Part shown: positions 45,401 to 56,465 of the stretch, piece after piece
Numbering within the stretch: the stretch's first letter is position 1
Layout: every line of letters begins with the position of its first letter
From: Takakia lepidozioides
Lineage: Eukaryota; Streptophyta; Takakiopsida; Takakiales; Takakiaceae
Assembly (NCBI GenBank): GCA_030704615.1
Contig: CM060731.1
Span: forward strand, 5,456,001 to 5,520,000
Direction: 5' to 3'
DNA: 64,000 nucleotides
The notes under the pieces: model-generated
Seen by the model: only the letters and a program-made list of their open reading frames with translations
Databases searched by the model: none
What the model was told of the DNA's origin: nothing
Made by a program: the position numbers and the translations under genes

Positions 45401-47035
45401 TAATCTCCCTCACCCTCTTCTCATTGCTCTTACTTTGTGGCATGTTCTGATGGAAGAGACACCCACGAGTGGGTTTTATTGCTTGTGCAGAATTAGTTGT
45501 TATGTGATATGCAGGGCAGTGCTTTGTCCATATGCTCCTGGCATTTTGTACTGACAGTGTGTGGATGGGCAAATACAGAAAAGACGCAAAGCGCGGAGCC
45601 CGTCACTGTCCGAGCTCGGGGCGGAGTGCAAGAACGCTGCGACTGGCACCCCATCAGAGTCTGTTTTGAGCCAGGTATGTTTTGAAGTCCGGTTTCCATT
45701 CATGAATCTGTTGTTGTACTAAGATTTGGTGGGTATGTGGGGCCCCCACGCATGGTACAGGAGGGGTGTTATGCCAAACCCAACCATCTCCGAATGCCTG
45801 AAATCCTGCACATTCGGCCTCTTCTTCTGGTTTTTAACAGTACGGGTGGGTGTTTGTATGCGTAGGGAGCGAGGAACTCAATGGCAGCCCGCATCGGGGC
45901 CCTAGAGAGGCTTGCGGCTCTCTCTGCGGAGCGGGAGAGGGGAATGGAAGCACAACTGAAGAAGATAGTGGAACTCATGATGGGGCAAAAAGGGGGTGTG
46001 ACGGGTGGCATTATGGAAGACCCCCCTGCTGCGACCATTGTACCTGACAAGGAGGAAGTAATTGTAGTGGGTAGGGATGTGACAGAGGTCTGGGCTGTTG
46101 TTGATGATATTCACAGTGGGGGGCAGGGTCCACTCGTTGAAGAGGGAGAGGTCCAGCAAGTTGGTGGGGATGACATGGAGGATGGGGGGGTCATTGCTCA
46201 TGATGGGGGAAAAGGGGAAGCTGTAGGGGGAGAGGGTGGTAGTTTGCTTGGTCCAGGCTGCAGGGGGACCAAAACTTTGCCCTCCGGGGTGACTGTTGTC
46301 TCCCAACCCACTGAGGTGAGACCCCGTGACACCCCTTCAAAAGCTCCTTTCATAGAAAAGTCGAAACTAATTGTTCTAGACCTGAACGGGATCCTGTGCC
46401 ACTCTATTCCTAACTTTCAGCCCAACCCGAGGTGTCATTGGCCATGGGTGTTGACCACCAACAAGTATGTTTTCCCAAGGCCCCAGGTCTGCGAGTTTTT
46501 AAACCTTCTCTTCCGGTATTTCTACGTTGGGATATGGTCCTGTGCTTCCAAGGGGAATGTTGCAGACATCTTCAAAGTGGTGATGCAGGGGGTCGAGAGT
46601 TTTCCCCTCTTTGTGTGGTCACAAGAGGAGTGTGACCCCTTGACAGAGCCACACCCCACAAAAGGGCCTGCCGTACAGAACTTACAGAAGAGACTGTCGA
46701 GGTTGTGGTCGGAATTTTTTGGATTTAACGAATCCAACACCCTCCTAGTGGATGATTCACCACACAAGGGGAGGGGGAACTCCCCTTTGAACATGGTCCA
46801 TCCATTGTCGTTTGATGTCACTGGCAATGTCAGTGAGGGGCCCAATTCAGACTATCTTTTAGAAACAGTCTGGCCCTACTGCCAAGATTTGTTTTGCTCC
46901 AAGGATGTGCGTGTCTTCACAAGCACGCGGAAGCTGACCCCGACTGGCAGCTTGAATGTGGGAGAGGATGGGGTCATTGGGGGAAGTACTTTTGCGCCCA
47001 TGCAAGTGAAACCAACCTTACTGTTTGCAACATGA
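42489..47035 (+). CDS. EnSpm/Ptta-type transposon protein fused to an NIF/FCP1-type HAD phosphatase domain
   Basis: Exons ending at 45399, 45579-45674 and 45866-47035 join in phase 0 at GT-AG sites. The first contains LKRHKVEVHGNGVINAGCEG and PAYWDKLVAYWESPRGLAKA, the W..LV.YW pattern of plant Ptta/EnSpm (Transposase_24-like) proteins. The second is a short basic-Ser linker (KRRKARSPSLSELGAECKNA). The third starts with a coiled coil (MAARIGALERLAALSAERER). From 46362 it has the phosphatase domain: KLIVLDLNGILCHS, YVFPRPQVCEFLNLLFRYFY, VGIWSCASKGNV and SNTLLVDDSPHKG. The DxD nucleophile box reads DLN, as I recall in plant NIF-like proteins. The stop is at 47033-47035. The frame entering 44600 has no ATG, so an upstream exon is needed; 42489 (MSTPSKKRLTAEAA) is a candidate, and a GAG/GTGAGT donor lies near 42780. 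A LINE occupies the presumed intron. Confidence 0.75.
42845..44010 (-). mobile_element. LINE fragment (RT palm to C-terminal zinc finger)
   Basis: On the minus strand, 44000-43860 reads QSDLLYADDVALLAQSPVFL (catalytic YADD) and ILEQFCKDYGMQVNLSK. A one-base loss in the AAA run then shifts the frame to MVFNGQADRRFIFNQQEIEI, VKSYRYLGLVIHS and LDRLTKGKAA (43837-43394). Near 42960-42890 another frame shows CPACIGRNPEIETEEHFFFY followed by C, a CxxC...H...C finger typical of the C-terminal end. The N-terminal RT part and endonuclease are missing. Confidence 0.85.
44101..44215 (+). repeat. Short LINE relic of the 10.7-kb family
   Basis: The nucleotide sequence around 44101-44215 (ATGTTGCTTTGTCATGTCAT, GCGTTGGAGTACGC, GATAACTCCAACGAGGCTAG) is a diverged copy of the start of the LINE frame at 10729 (MLCRVIRPALEYGSAIWVDN). 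It lies directly beside the 5' end of the minus-strand LINE fragment. Confidence 0.65.
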
Positions 47036-47039
47036 CATC

Positions 47040-48430
47040 GAAGCCAAAGTCCATGTTTGTTTTGTTCCCCCCGGATGCCCTCTCACGCAAGGCTGGCACT
47101 ATATGTTTTGCAGGGACCACATGTACAAGGAGTGGCAGTGGGGTCGAATGTGAAGAAGGTGGGTCCTGCACCTAGGACCATAGTGCTACGGCGGCAACAT
47201 TCCGGATTCCCCCCCCGGCATGAGGAGGCAGCGCCCAAGGTATGGTTGTCCCAGCCCCTCTTCGCAAACTTACTTGGTTGGTTTCCTTTATGGATACACT
47301 TCCTGAAGCATTGCAATGTGTATTCATTGCAGGTGAGCAAGAGGAGTGGGCTGTCCTTCCAGTCGATCCCAGATTTTTGACTTTTACGACTCAAAATGAG
47401 TCGTTACCCCAGTGGTAAATGACACAAATGCTTCTAGCATGCTCCACATAAGCAGCACTTGCTTGATCAACCATCCACCACAAAACTTAGGCAAAAAAAG
47501 GAATGAATACATGAGCTTCACCTTCCCCTTCCTTGTCTTGTCACATGCTAATGTATGGTTGAAGTTGCTATGCATGCCGTGAGCCACAATCTCCTTTCTT
47601 CATGAAGACCACCTCCAATGATCTCCCACATGTGCTCCAAGCTCTTCAATACTCTAGGCTTGGTTTCACATCATCATGGATAGAATTCTCACCCACATGC
47701 TTCCCTTTGGAGTCATCTTGAGCTTCTTGATGCTCTCCAAGTGGTTGCTTTTGTTGTCTTCAAGCCCTAGCCTATGTAGCTCCCTGGCTTTTCTTCCACA
47801 ACATGCACCACCTCATACACAAGGAATGAACTTGCTCACTTCACCTTCTAGCTCTCCTCAAGCTTGAATTGGAAGCCACACTTGGAAAGCATGCTCCACA
47901 CATGCGCCACTTGCTTGGTCAATCACTTGCTTCACCAAGAGCAATCCAAGAACTCATAGAATTAGCAAAAGCACTCCCTTCTAGCGCCGCCTTCACTTGC
48001 TTGTTTGTCAACCAAATGAAACCCCACTTGGCTTCATTTCACCATGGATAGAACAACCACTTCTTAGCTTCTCTTGAGCTACTCAATGCTCCTCAAGCTA
48101 CCCTTGTTGTACTCCTTCTATGGTGTTTCCAACCCAAGCATGTGCCGCTCTTTGGCTTCTATTTCACACCATGAATAACTAGAGCTTGCTCTTGAGACCC
48201 TAGTGTCTATCTTCTCCACACACAAGACGCTTCTCTTGTGATGCAAGAGCTCTTTTCAAAAGTTCTCCACCTCTATAGAGCAAAGTAATGCTTCTCAAAC
48301 CCTAACATCCATGTTCTCCACGCCACAAGGATTTTCCTTTGCAACACCTGCAACACCTTGCAACACAAGAGCTCTCTACTAAGCTCTCTCCAACACACAA
48401 GTGCTAAACTAACCCTTACACTCTGCACTC
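47040..48430. repeat. Non-coding region with a diverged internal duplication
   Basis: Two related segments, about 47420-47830 and 47870-48180, share words in the same order: GCATGCTCCACA, CACTTGCTTG.TCAA, CATGGATAGAA, CTTGAGCT.CT.AATGCT/TTGATGCT and CCTTCTA. The right edge (about 48430) abuts the truncated integrase of the gypsy element, so this may be an LTR-like or unrelated repeat into which that element is broken. No gene is seen. Confidence 0.45.
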
Positions 48431-49440
48431 ACAAGCATAAGGAACCTTGCTGTGGACTTGGCTGTGTTGTCCCTCAGAGCTTTAGCTTCCACCCACTTCG
48501 TAGTATAATCAGTGGCTGTAATTATATACTTGTTCTGTGTATTCTTGGCCGGTGGGTTAATTGGTCCAACAAAGTCTAGTCCCCATTTCTGAAATGGTTC
48601 AGTAGGCATCGTAGGATGCAAAGCCATCTTCCCAAATCTCTGCAAAGGTCCTAGCCTCTGACATTCCTCACAACTCTGACAATACTTGTGTACATCTTTG
48701 AACAAAGTAGGCCACCAGTAACCTGCAAGTAGTATCTTCCTACTGGTAGTCTCTTCTCCAAAATGACCTCCAGCCACTCCTTTATGAACTTCCTCCAAGA
48801 CTTTATTTACTTCATGGTGGTACAAACATCGTTTAAGTACTCCATCAGGTCCTAGCTTATACATTCTGCCCCCTACCATAATATAAGGTAAAGCCTTGAT
48901 AGCGATTCTCTTCCTCTGCTCCTTACCATAACTAGGTGGGCACTGACCATGAGTAAGGTAGTATCTGATTGGCCACTGCCAATCTAACCATTCATCTGCA
49001 CTTCCTTGCACCTCCATTGCAAGTAAACTCGCATCAGGTAATGGGTTGTCTACTCCTGTGGCGGGCTCTCCTGTTGTTAGGCGTGACAAATGATCTGCCA
49101 CAAGATGCAAACGACCAGGCTTGTAAACAACTTCGAACTCAAACTCGTGCAAGATTATTAACCACCTTGCTATCCTTCCACTTATCAAAGGTTTGTTCAC
49201 CAGATATATCAGAGCCTGGTGATCCACATAAGACATAAACTTTCTTCCCAATAGGTAATGCCTGAATTTCTTGACTGCATAAATCATTGCCAGTGCTTTC
49301 TCTTTCAGTTGTGCTATAGTTCCTTTCAGCACTGTTCATCAACCTGCTAGCATAGTACATAGGTGAATCTATATTTCCTGTAACATTTTGGGCTAACACC
49401 GCTCCCAACGCTTCTCCTGAGGCATCACAGTGAACATGAA
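48430..49440 (-). pseudogene. Gypsy RNase H and truncated integrase
   Basis: RNase H motifs are split between frames: HCDASGEALGAVLAQN near 49420, [20 protein letters not shown] and [20 protein letters not shown]. Then [18 protein letters not shown] ends RNase H. The integrase H2C2 finger follows ([20 protein letters not shown] ... [12 protein letters not shown]) and then the core start, [20 protein letters not shown]. The frame ends abruptly at an unrelated sequence. Confidence 0.85.
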
Positions 49441-49644
49441 ATACTACATGTCAGTGAGGATTATCAGGTGTAGTTGTTACTGACAATGTAAGTTCCTCAA
49501 AAGCCTCTTGACATTTAGCTATCCATGCAAACACTGCATCTTTCTTTAGAAGCTTGCTCAATGGTGCTGCTATCTGTGCATACCTTTTAACAAATCTTCT
49601 GTAATAACAGGTTTGTCCAAAGAATCTCTTTAGACTCTTAACAT

Positions 49645-50721
49645 TTACTGGTGGTGGAGAGGCTTTAATGGCTTTGTCTTCCTGGGATCCACAAGAAGTC
49701 CCCTCTTACACACTATGTGTCCCAAAAGCACCCCTGAGTTCACACAGAAAGTACATTTCTCTGGATTCAGGCCCCGACCTCTCATCCTACATTTGGCCAA
49801 ACATAACTCCAATTTATGCAAGTGCTCATTCTTAGAGCTGTACACACTGAAATCATCCAAGAACACCTGCATAAAATCATCCAGATACTCATGAAAAAAT
49901 TCACTTATCACTCTCTGAAAGGTTGCTGGTGCATTACAAAGTCCAAAAGGCATGACTTTGTGTGCATAAGCACCCCAATCTGTGATGAAAGTTGTCTTTC
50001 CCTGGTCTTCTTCTGCCACTTGCACTTGATTATAACCACTGAAGCCATCCATGAATGAGTACATCTCATGGCCTGCCACAGTGTCCAATACCGCTTCTGT
50101 GAATGGCAAAGGGAAATGATCTTTCTTCGTGCAAGCATTCAACTTCTTATAGTTCACACAAACTCTCAGTTTACCATTCTTCTTGGGAACTATCACAATG
50201 GGTGACAACCAAGTTGTATACTCTATCGGGTATATAAACTTAGCCTCAGCCAACTTCTTGATCTCTTCTCCAACCTTCTATGCATAGTTGGGATTCATTC
50301 TGTACCTTGCATGTTTGATTGGTACGGACCCTAGTTCCAGTTCAATCTTATGTTGACAGATCTCAAGTGGTATCCCTTTTAGATCCTCGTAGCTCCAAGC
50401 AAATACATCTCTGTATTTGATGAACAAACTCTTAGCTTCCTCAAAGAATTCTGGCTCCAAATCAGCCCCTACCTTCACCATCCTCGGTTCCTCTTCAATT
50501 CCCACATTCACTTCTCTCACCTGCTCATCAGCTGTGATTGTCCAACCAGTCACCACTTCATCCTGTAAACTCACAGTGGCTGGTTCCTCTAGGATTTCCA
50601 TTTCTCCTTCTCTTTCTTCATAGAAATGTGGTGGGTAACTGCTTGTTTCACCTTCAATTGGTGTTGCTGTCACCACACCACAACAGATACCTTTTAAACA
50701 ACTTAGGCCTTCCAGCTGCAT
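49645..50721 (-). pseudogene. Gypsy reverse transcriptase
   Basis: The pre-RT segment (FIKYRDVFAWSYEDLKGIPL; ICQHKIELELGSVPIKHARY) ends at a TAG near 50278 where glutamine is usual (NPNYA-stop-KVGEEI). It continues in the same frame with YTTWLSPIVIVPKKNGKLRV, VNYKKLNACTKKDHFPLPFT, SFMDGFSGYNQVQVAEED, MPFGLCNAPATFQR and the catalytic QVFLDDFSVYS. A frameshift at about 49680 precedes the thumb region. Confidence 0.9.
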
Positions 50722-50739
50722 CTCTGCAACCTGCTCCTA

Positions 50740-53725
50740 CTATGGGTGTGCAGCGAATATGGTAGCTTCCTGCTCCTCATCCAGTCCTCCCCTCCAGTCA
50801 TACTCCCTGACCCCTCGAGGTCTTCTCGTAGCAGGTAATCTACTAGATTTCTTAGTGGTAATTTGTATCTTGTGCATCCCATCATGCACAGTTAGTAACT
50901 GGGAATTCCAGTCATGGAATACCCTGGCCTGTTTCAACCACGGACGTCCCAACAATAAGGAGTAAGCTTCCATGACTTCATCCATTTTTAACACAATTAC
51001 TGTGATCATAAAGATCATCTTTTGAATCTGTATCTTAACTCCTCTTATCAATCCCAGTGGCTGAACACTTCTTTGATCTGCCATTGTTACTGTAAATGGG
51101 GCTGGCTTCATGTTACTAAGACCAAGCTTCTGCCTTAATTGGTCTGTCACGATGTTCACTCCAGAGCCTCCATCTATCAATACATCAGTTAGTTCTGTGC
51201 TTCCAATTCTCAATTGGATTACTTGGATAGAATCATCAAAGTCCATGATTGTTTCTCGCCCTTCCGGCTTCACATTATAACTGGTCACCTTGCTGTTCAG
51301 GTCTGTGTTCCCTGTCACATGGGCAATTTGATTGATTGCTTGATATAGCCTCTGTCTACAATAAGGTACCACAGCCAATAGCTGTCCAATGGTAATCTCC
51401 GCTTTGGACTGGCATATTACTTCAGCCAAAGTCCCTTCATTACTCTGCATGTCTGCAGCTTCTTTCTTCCCTTCATCCTCACTCACTTCTTCTTCTCCAT
51501 CAGAATCAGAGGAATCTGCCACAGGAATATTAGTACTCTTCTGCATTTCCCTTATGGTATCTGTCACTTCCTTGTGCAGTTCCTTCTCATCTCTCCAAGT
51601 CTCATCATCTTCAGGCACATCACTGCCATCTTCATTATTATCTTCTTCCTCATCTAGTGGAGGTATTAGTTTGGCTTTGCTTCTCGTTACTATCATTGTA
51701 CTTACTTCTGGTACAACACATGGCCTAACCATGTGAGCTGCCACCACTGACCCCTCATTCATAGGAGCTCTCATCTCATTCTGGTGTCTGATCCAGAATG
51801 GACAGGCTGCCTTGCGATGGCCTGCCTGATTACAACAGTAACACAATTCTTCCCCATTAGGTCCTCGCCCTTGGTCTGTTTTGGAATTGTTTCTGTAATC
51901 CTGATTCCCTGGCTGGTAATTCCCCCTTGGATTACCCTGATAGTTGCCTCTGGAATTTCCTTGGTAATTCCCTCTTGAATTACCTCTCCCTTCCATGCCA
52001 TTGTTATAACCACCAGGCCTACCATAGTGGTCCTGATCACTATTTCTTCTTGGCTGGGGCTGCACTTGATGCACCCTTACTTGCCTAGGTTCTCTAGCTG
52101 TTGTCCTTCTGTTGTAGTAACAATTCTCAGTAGAATGGTTATCCATTTTATAGATAGTACAGTGTTTCTCCTTCATGTGGCATTCAGTGGTGGTATGGCC
52201 TTCATTCTGGCACTTTGCACACCAAACACCCTTCCTCCAATGTGTTGCAGCCTCCATGGCATACTTCTTCAAGATTTCTTCTAATCTTTTCTCATAGTTA
52301 TCCCTCTTCAACTTCTCCTTTCTCTTACTCTTCCTTTTCAGCTCTTGCTCTTCTTCCTCATCTGACTCATCCTCAGAGTCCTCATCATCCCTTTTCTCTC
52401 TCCTGAGCATTCCCAATTGCTCAATTCTGTTCGCTGTTTCAAATGCCTCCTCCACTGTATTATGGGGTAACATATCCACTTTCTTTTGCAAGTCTGGTCT
52501 TAGTCCACTCACAAACCAAGTCTTCTGTAAACCTGGTGCTGGTATAGCAGCCAACTTTTTCATCATCAATTCCATTTTTTCCATATACTCCTCAACAGTT
52601 TCATGCTTCTTTTGCTTTAACTGTTGTAAACTTCCATACACTTCATCCTCAGTTTTACTTGTCCTGAACCTATTTCGGAATGTTGTATTCAAGCCATTCC
52701 AGGTTAGGAAATGATTATCACGGAATCTTGCATACCATTCACTTGCTTTCTTGATAAGTGAACAAGGAAACAATCTCATCTTGGCATCATCGCCATTCTC
52801 ATTGTTCACAATACACATGTGCTCAAATTGGCTAATGTGTACATCAGGATCCCCGAATATATTGGAAAAGGTGGTTTTGCCCGTGTTGGTTGTAACGCCA
52901 TCTGTGGCCCTACCTTTTGCCCACTGACAGATGCTGGCCCCCTTGCTGGTGCTGGTCCTTGAGGACCTGTTGTAGTTGTGGTGGATCTTCCACCCAGTGG
53001 TGGCCCCTGAGCACTCCCTGCTACTGGCCCCACGATATTCACAGTATTCCCAGCTCCAGTTGCACTTACTTCCCACACTCCCTGTCCCCCCAGAGCCAGA
53101 TCCAGGCTGCCCGCCTGATCCCCCTGAGCCGACACCTTCGTTGGCCTGTGATCCAAGTGCTCCACTTGATCCAGGTCCAACGGGTTGGGATGTCCTAGTT
53201 GTAGTCTCAACCTCAGGTGTTGGTTCTACTTCTTCATACTCTTCCTCTTCCAATTTCTTCTCTCTGTTTTCATCCTCCAAGTTCTGCCCTTGGGTTTCTT
53301 CTTCACTCATGTAACTCAACTGCAATGGTGTTGGAGAGTCTGAACTCTCCGTTGGCTCTGCCACATCCTCTCCTCCTTCCATTTCAGAAACTGGAGTTCT
53401 TGCTTTTGGTGTTCCATGCCAACTCTTATCAAAGATTTCTGTCAAATCTTTTATCCAGGGATGTACCTCAGATCTTTCACCTCGTGGTTGATCTTCTTCC
53501 CGTACCAATTCCCTTAATCTTTCTTGCAAAGAAAAAAGAAGGAGTGGCATCCAACTCTAGTTCTTCCGGTATGGGTGATGTACTCTCTGATCTTAATGGT
53601 GTGAGAGGTCCAGATGATTCCCCTATGTCTATTCCTCTCTCCCAAAGATATGGATAATTAGCTTTCAGATAACTTTCTCTTTTTGCTAAATATCTCTGGA
53701 GTCTAGCTTCTCTTTCATCACTCAT
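50740..53725 (-). pseudogene. Gypsy gag-protease
   Basis: The start is probably the ATG at 53725 (MSDEREARLQRYLAKRESYL). After an A-run frameshift near 53535 the 936-codon frame continues. It has a capsid-type region (FSNIFGDPDVHISQFEHMCI; ASEWYARFRDNHFLTWNGLN), knuckles CAKCQNEGHTTTEC (about 52220) and CYCCNQAGHRKAAC (about 51835), an acidic linker, and a retropepsin-like VLIDGGSGVNIVTD (about 51185) with LLLGRPWLKQ further on. Near 53090-52890 the frame used gives an odd Cys/Trp-rich stretch, while an overlapping frame reads as a smooth Gly/Pro/Thr linker, suggesting two compensating indels. Confidence 0.85.
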
Positions 53726-53806
53726 GTCCCATGTCTTTCATTTCTTTAATGTGGCAATAACCAAAACTCTCTTCTGTAGTATCTCTCGTATATGCTTGGG
53801 TTTCTT

Positions 53807-54445
53807 TCAAGCTTCAATGCACCCTTGGCTATCTATACTAGAAGTCTTTGTTACCATATAACCATATGGCAAACAAGTCTGGAAAGTTGTTCTTGGTGTG
53901 AGTTTGATCCACAGAATATCCTTTGGAATCCAATTCTTTACCAGAACAAGCTCCTCATGCATATGAGTATAAACATTCACCTTCCTTTCCCCCCAGCCTT
54001 CAAACTCTACTCGCTTAATGGATAGCAATGCTATCACATAAACCAGTGTTGGTAACCAACGTGCTCTTCCTCTACAGGCCACCTGATAAATCTTTATCAC
54101 TCCTTTCTCCAGACCCCACTCAGGGTCAGCATCATGCACTCTCTTAAGAATGTTTTCTTTACAACCGTCTGGCAATTCCAAGAACCTCTGAAAGAATTGT
54201 TTGGACAATTTTTCCTTCTCAGTTTCACAGGGAATTTGATTCACATCAAATTCTTTAATTCTCCAACCACCATGATCCCACCAGATGCCTGTCACATCTG
54301 GCTGTTCATGACTCAGTTCCCCAATATGGTCGCCAAATGTCGAGCGGCTTTTACTCACCCATCCCTTCTCTATCCAAGGTGGAAACTCCAAGATAGAAGA
54401 ATTGGATATTTCTAAGCACTCAGCCCACTCAGTACAATCAGTCAT
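53807..54445 (-). CDS. Extra 212-codon ORF upstream of gag, not recognised
   Basis: A true ATG at 54445 opens 212 codons ending 80 bp before the gag ATG, on the same strand. The protein is Trp- and charge-rich (GIWWDHGGWRIKEFDVNQIP; GWGERKVNVYTHMHEELVLV) and has no zinc finger or catalytic motif that I recognise. It could be an additional element gene, part of an extended gag, or captured sequence. Its intact frame beside a decayed gag-pol is notable. Confidence 0.5.
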   Translation of the reverse strand: MTDCTEWAECLEISNSSILEFPPWIEKGWVSKSRSTFGDHIGELSHEQPDVTGIWWDHGGWRIKEFDVNQIPCETEKEKLSKQFFQRFLELPDGCKENILKRVHDADPEWGLEKGVIKIYQVACRGRARWLPTLVYVIALLSIKRVEFEGWGERKVNVYTHMHEELVLVKNWIPKDILWIKLTPRTTFQTCLPYGYMVTKTSSIDSQGCIEA

Positions 54446-54970
54446 GACCTACAGCTAGTGAATCATGGTTGTGCTTCCCATTTGTATTCCTTCTTGCCTT
54501 CATGTTATCAATTCACCTTATCTGATACTGAAGCTTCATATTGCTTCAGTATCTACTTAATTCCAATTAATCATGCATTCATTTCACAGCTTCACTTGTG
54601 TCTCTCTACACAGTGTGCTTGTATCGAATAAGTATCAGATTATGATTTATCAGGTATCAGGCCAATGCCATGGTGACTCTAATCTGCCCTACAGTTTCAC
54701 TACAACTTTGCATGTAACAAGCATCTACTGTTTATCTCTCCTCCTTCTCCATGCTCTCGTTCTTGCTCTCCACCTGATCTCCTCTCATACATGACCCAGA
54801 AGCGCTCCCCGTGAAGTGTGTCCCCTTCTTTCCGTTGCCCCTCTCCTTATCTGCCCGCAAGCTGTTCTAACCACCTAACTAATTAACCGTCATCCCTGAA
54901 GTAACACGTTCCTTCTGCAGATGTCGTTCCCTCACAGTCGTTCCCTGCCAATGATAACTATTCCTCATGT

Positions 54971-55104
54971 ACTGTGACATGCTGTGTCAAGCTGTGCCGA
55001 GCTGTGACTGGCTGTGTAAGGCTGTGTCGGCTGTGTCGGGCTGTGACTGGCTGTGTCAGGCTGTGACGGGCTGTGCGAAGCTGTGGCGGCTGTGTCGGGC
55101 TATG
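54971..55104. repeat. 10-bp minisatellite, about 13 units (GCTGTGNCNG)
   Basis: Successive decamers begin GCTGTG and end TCAA, CCGA, ACTG, TAAG, TCG, TCGG, ACTG, TCAG, ACGG, CGAA, GCG, TCGG. Two of the units are 9 bp. There is no coding potential. It lies in the presumed leader or LTR region of the second gypsy element. Confidence 0.9.
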
Positions 55105-55239
55105 TAACCCCCCTAAAGCTTGCTGCTGCCACCCCTAAGCCTCATGTTGGTCTCAGTCTGCGCAAAAATTAAGGGTACCCCACAGAACTCGTAAAAGCGT
55201 CTAAGTCCCAAGCAGCCCTCTAACAGTACTGCATTATCT

Positions 55240-56465
55240 TGGGTCGACCTTGGTAGGTGCCAGCATTGATGAGTGAGAACCATCTGGTTTTATTATGTCG
55301 CAGTAGGAGTTTATGTATATGTCATACTGCATGCAGGTTGTGTCTAGCGATACAGAGCACATGGATGATGGGGTGGGGGCATTCGTTAAGGAGATAGGGT
55401 CAAGTATCATGTGTCGCATGTATGTGGGAGCATAGAGGGTAGTGTGGCGATAGGTATATGGTTGGCAAGAAAGTGTGCTTACGCTGATGTCCCATGTACT
55501 GAGCGTATCTGAATTGAAGTGTTTGTCGGATTTGCACGTCAAATGCCTCTCTAGTGTGCCAGAAGTGATTAGATAGTTTGTGGTGGAGTACATCGGAAAG
55601 AGTCCATTTTTTGAATATGCAGTTTGGTGTGGCTGATGGAAGCAACGGCTTGTTTGTGGGCTTCTTTAGATAACGGAGTAATGAGGTTATGGATAGGCCG
55701 GCGTTCAGGGGGCCAGGAACCGGGGGGTTTGTTAATGGAGATAGCAAGGTTGATAATAGCGGTAATAAGACTGCGATCGGGGTGGTGGTGATGGGAGGAG
55801 GGACATGCAAGGTGGTTACGGAGTAGAAAAAGTGAAGTGAGACTATCCGTAAAAATGTAGTATGGTGGTGGGGAAAACAGAGTGAGTTGGGAAAGAACTT
55901 CAAAGATAGCCATGAGTTCGGCACGTAGTATGGTTGCAGGGCCGGGAAGTCGGTGGGCGGTCCCTTTGTTAGTGGCGGCGTGATAAACGCCGTATCCAGC
56001 TCGTGAGCTGGAGTGGGAGCCATCAGTATAGTGTGAATGAAATGGGGGGTATTTGGGGGCGATAGGGCCCAAATGTACCGGGGGGGGCATCCCGCGTGGA
56101 GGTTATATCGTGGACGGTCATAGGGCGGGGGGGGGCATAGCCCAATCTTTGTTCGGTTTTGGCCTGTAGGTTGATCTGGAGGGAGGACAATGCGGTGGTG
56201 AGGGTGGGTAGATAGTGAAGGACATGCCATGGGTACTGGATAAGAGACGATTGAGGCAAGTGGGGAAGTCTGTAGGTATGGAGGTGCATGGGGGTTTTTG
56301 GACAAGCAGTAGCAGGGTTAGAGTGAGTTCTTTGTTGCAGAGATATTTGGGGATGGGCAAGGTGCGCATGTAGCGGAGGTGGTTGGGTTCACTACACCGT
56401 TGGGGGGGTGGGGGATGGCCAGACGCGTCGCTAATCGCGGATTTTCGGCCCGACGAAAAATGCAA
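55240..56465 (-). pseudogene. LINE-type RNase H domain and flanks
   Basis: The frame at 56090-55569 contains an RNase H1 domain: Asp in HYTDGSHSSSRAGYGVYHAA, Glu in TILRAELMAIFEVLSQ, Asp in YYIFTDSLTSLFLLRN. After a frame change, WHTREAFDVQIRQTLQFRYA and QYMGHQRKHTFLP follow, as in LINEs that carry RNase H after RT. The upstream frame (56465-56118) is probably the linker after RT. No RT palm is left; the sequence stops at about 56390, where a hairpin-rich segment begins. Confidence 0.7.

Larger units (their letters stand above)
48430..53725 (-). mobile_element. Second gypsy-type LTR retrotransposon, decayed and 3'-truncated
   Basis: Minus-strand order is gag, protease, RT, RNase H, integrase. 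Frames from 53550 to 49680 stay in one register apart from stops; frameshifts occur near 53535 (homopolymer run), 49680 and 49300. The integrase is cut after the second Asp region ([14 protein letters not shown]) at about 48430, so the catalytic Glu and any chromodomain are missing. It differs clearly from the 27-33 kb gypsy element and has no methyltransferase. Confidence 0.88.
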
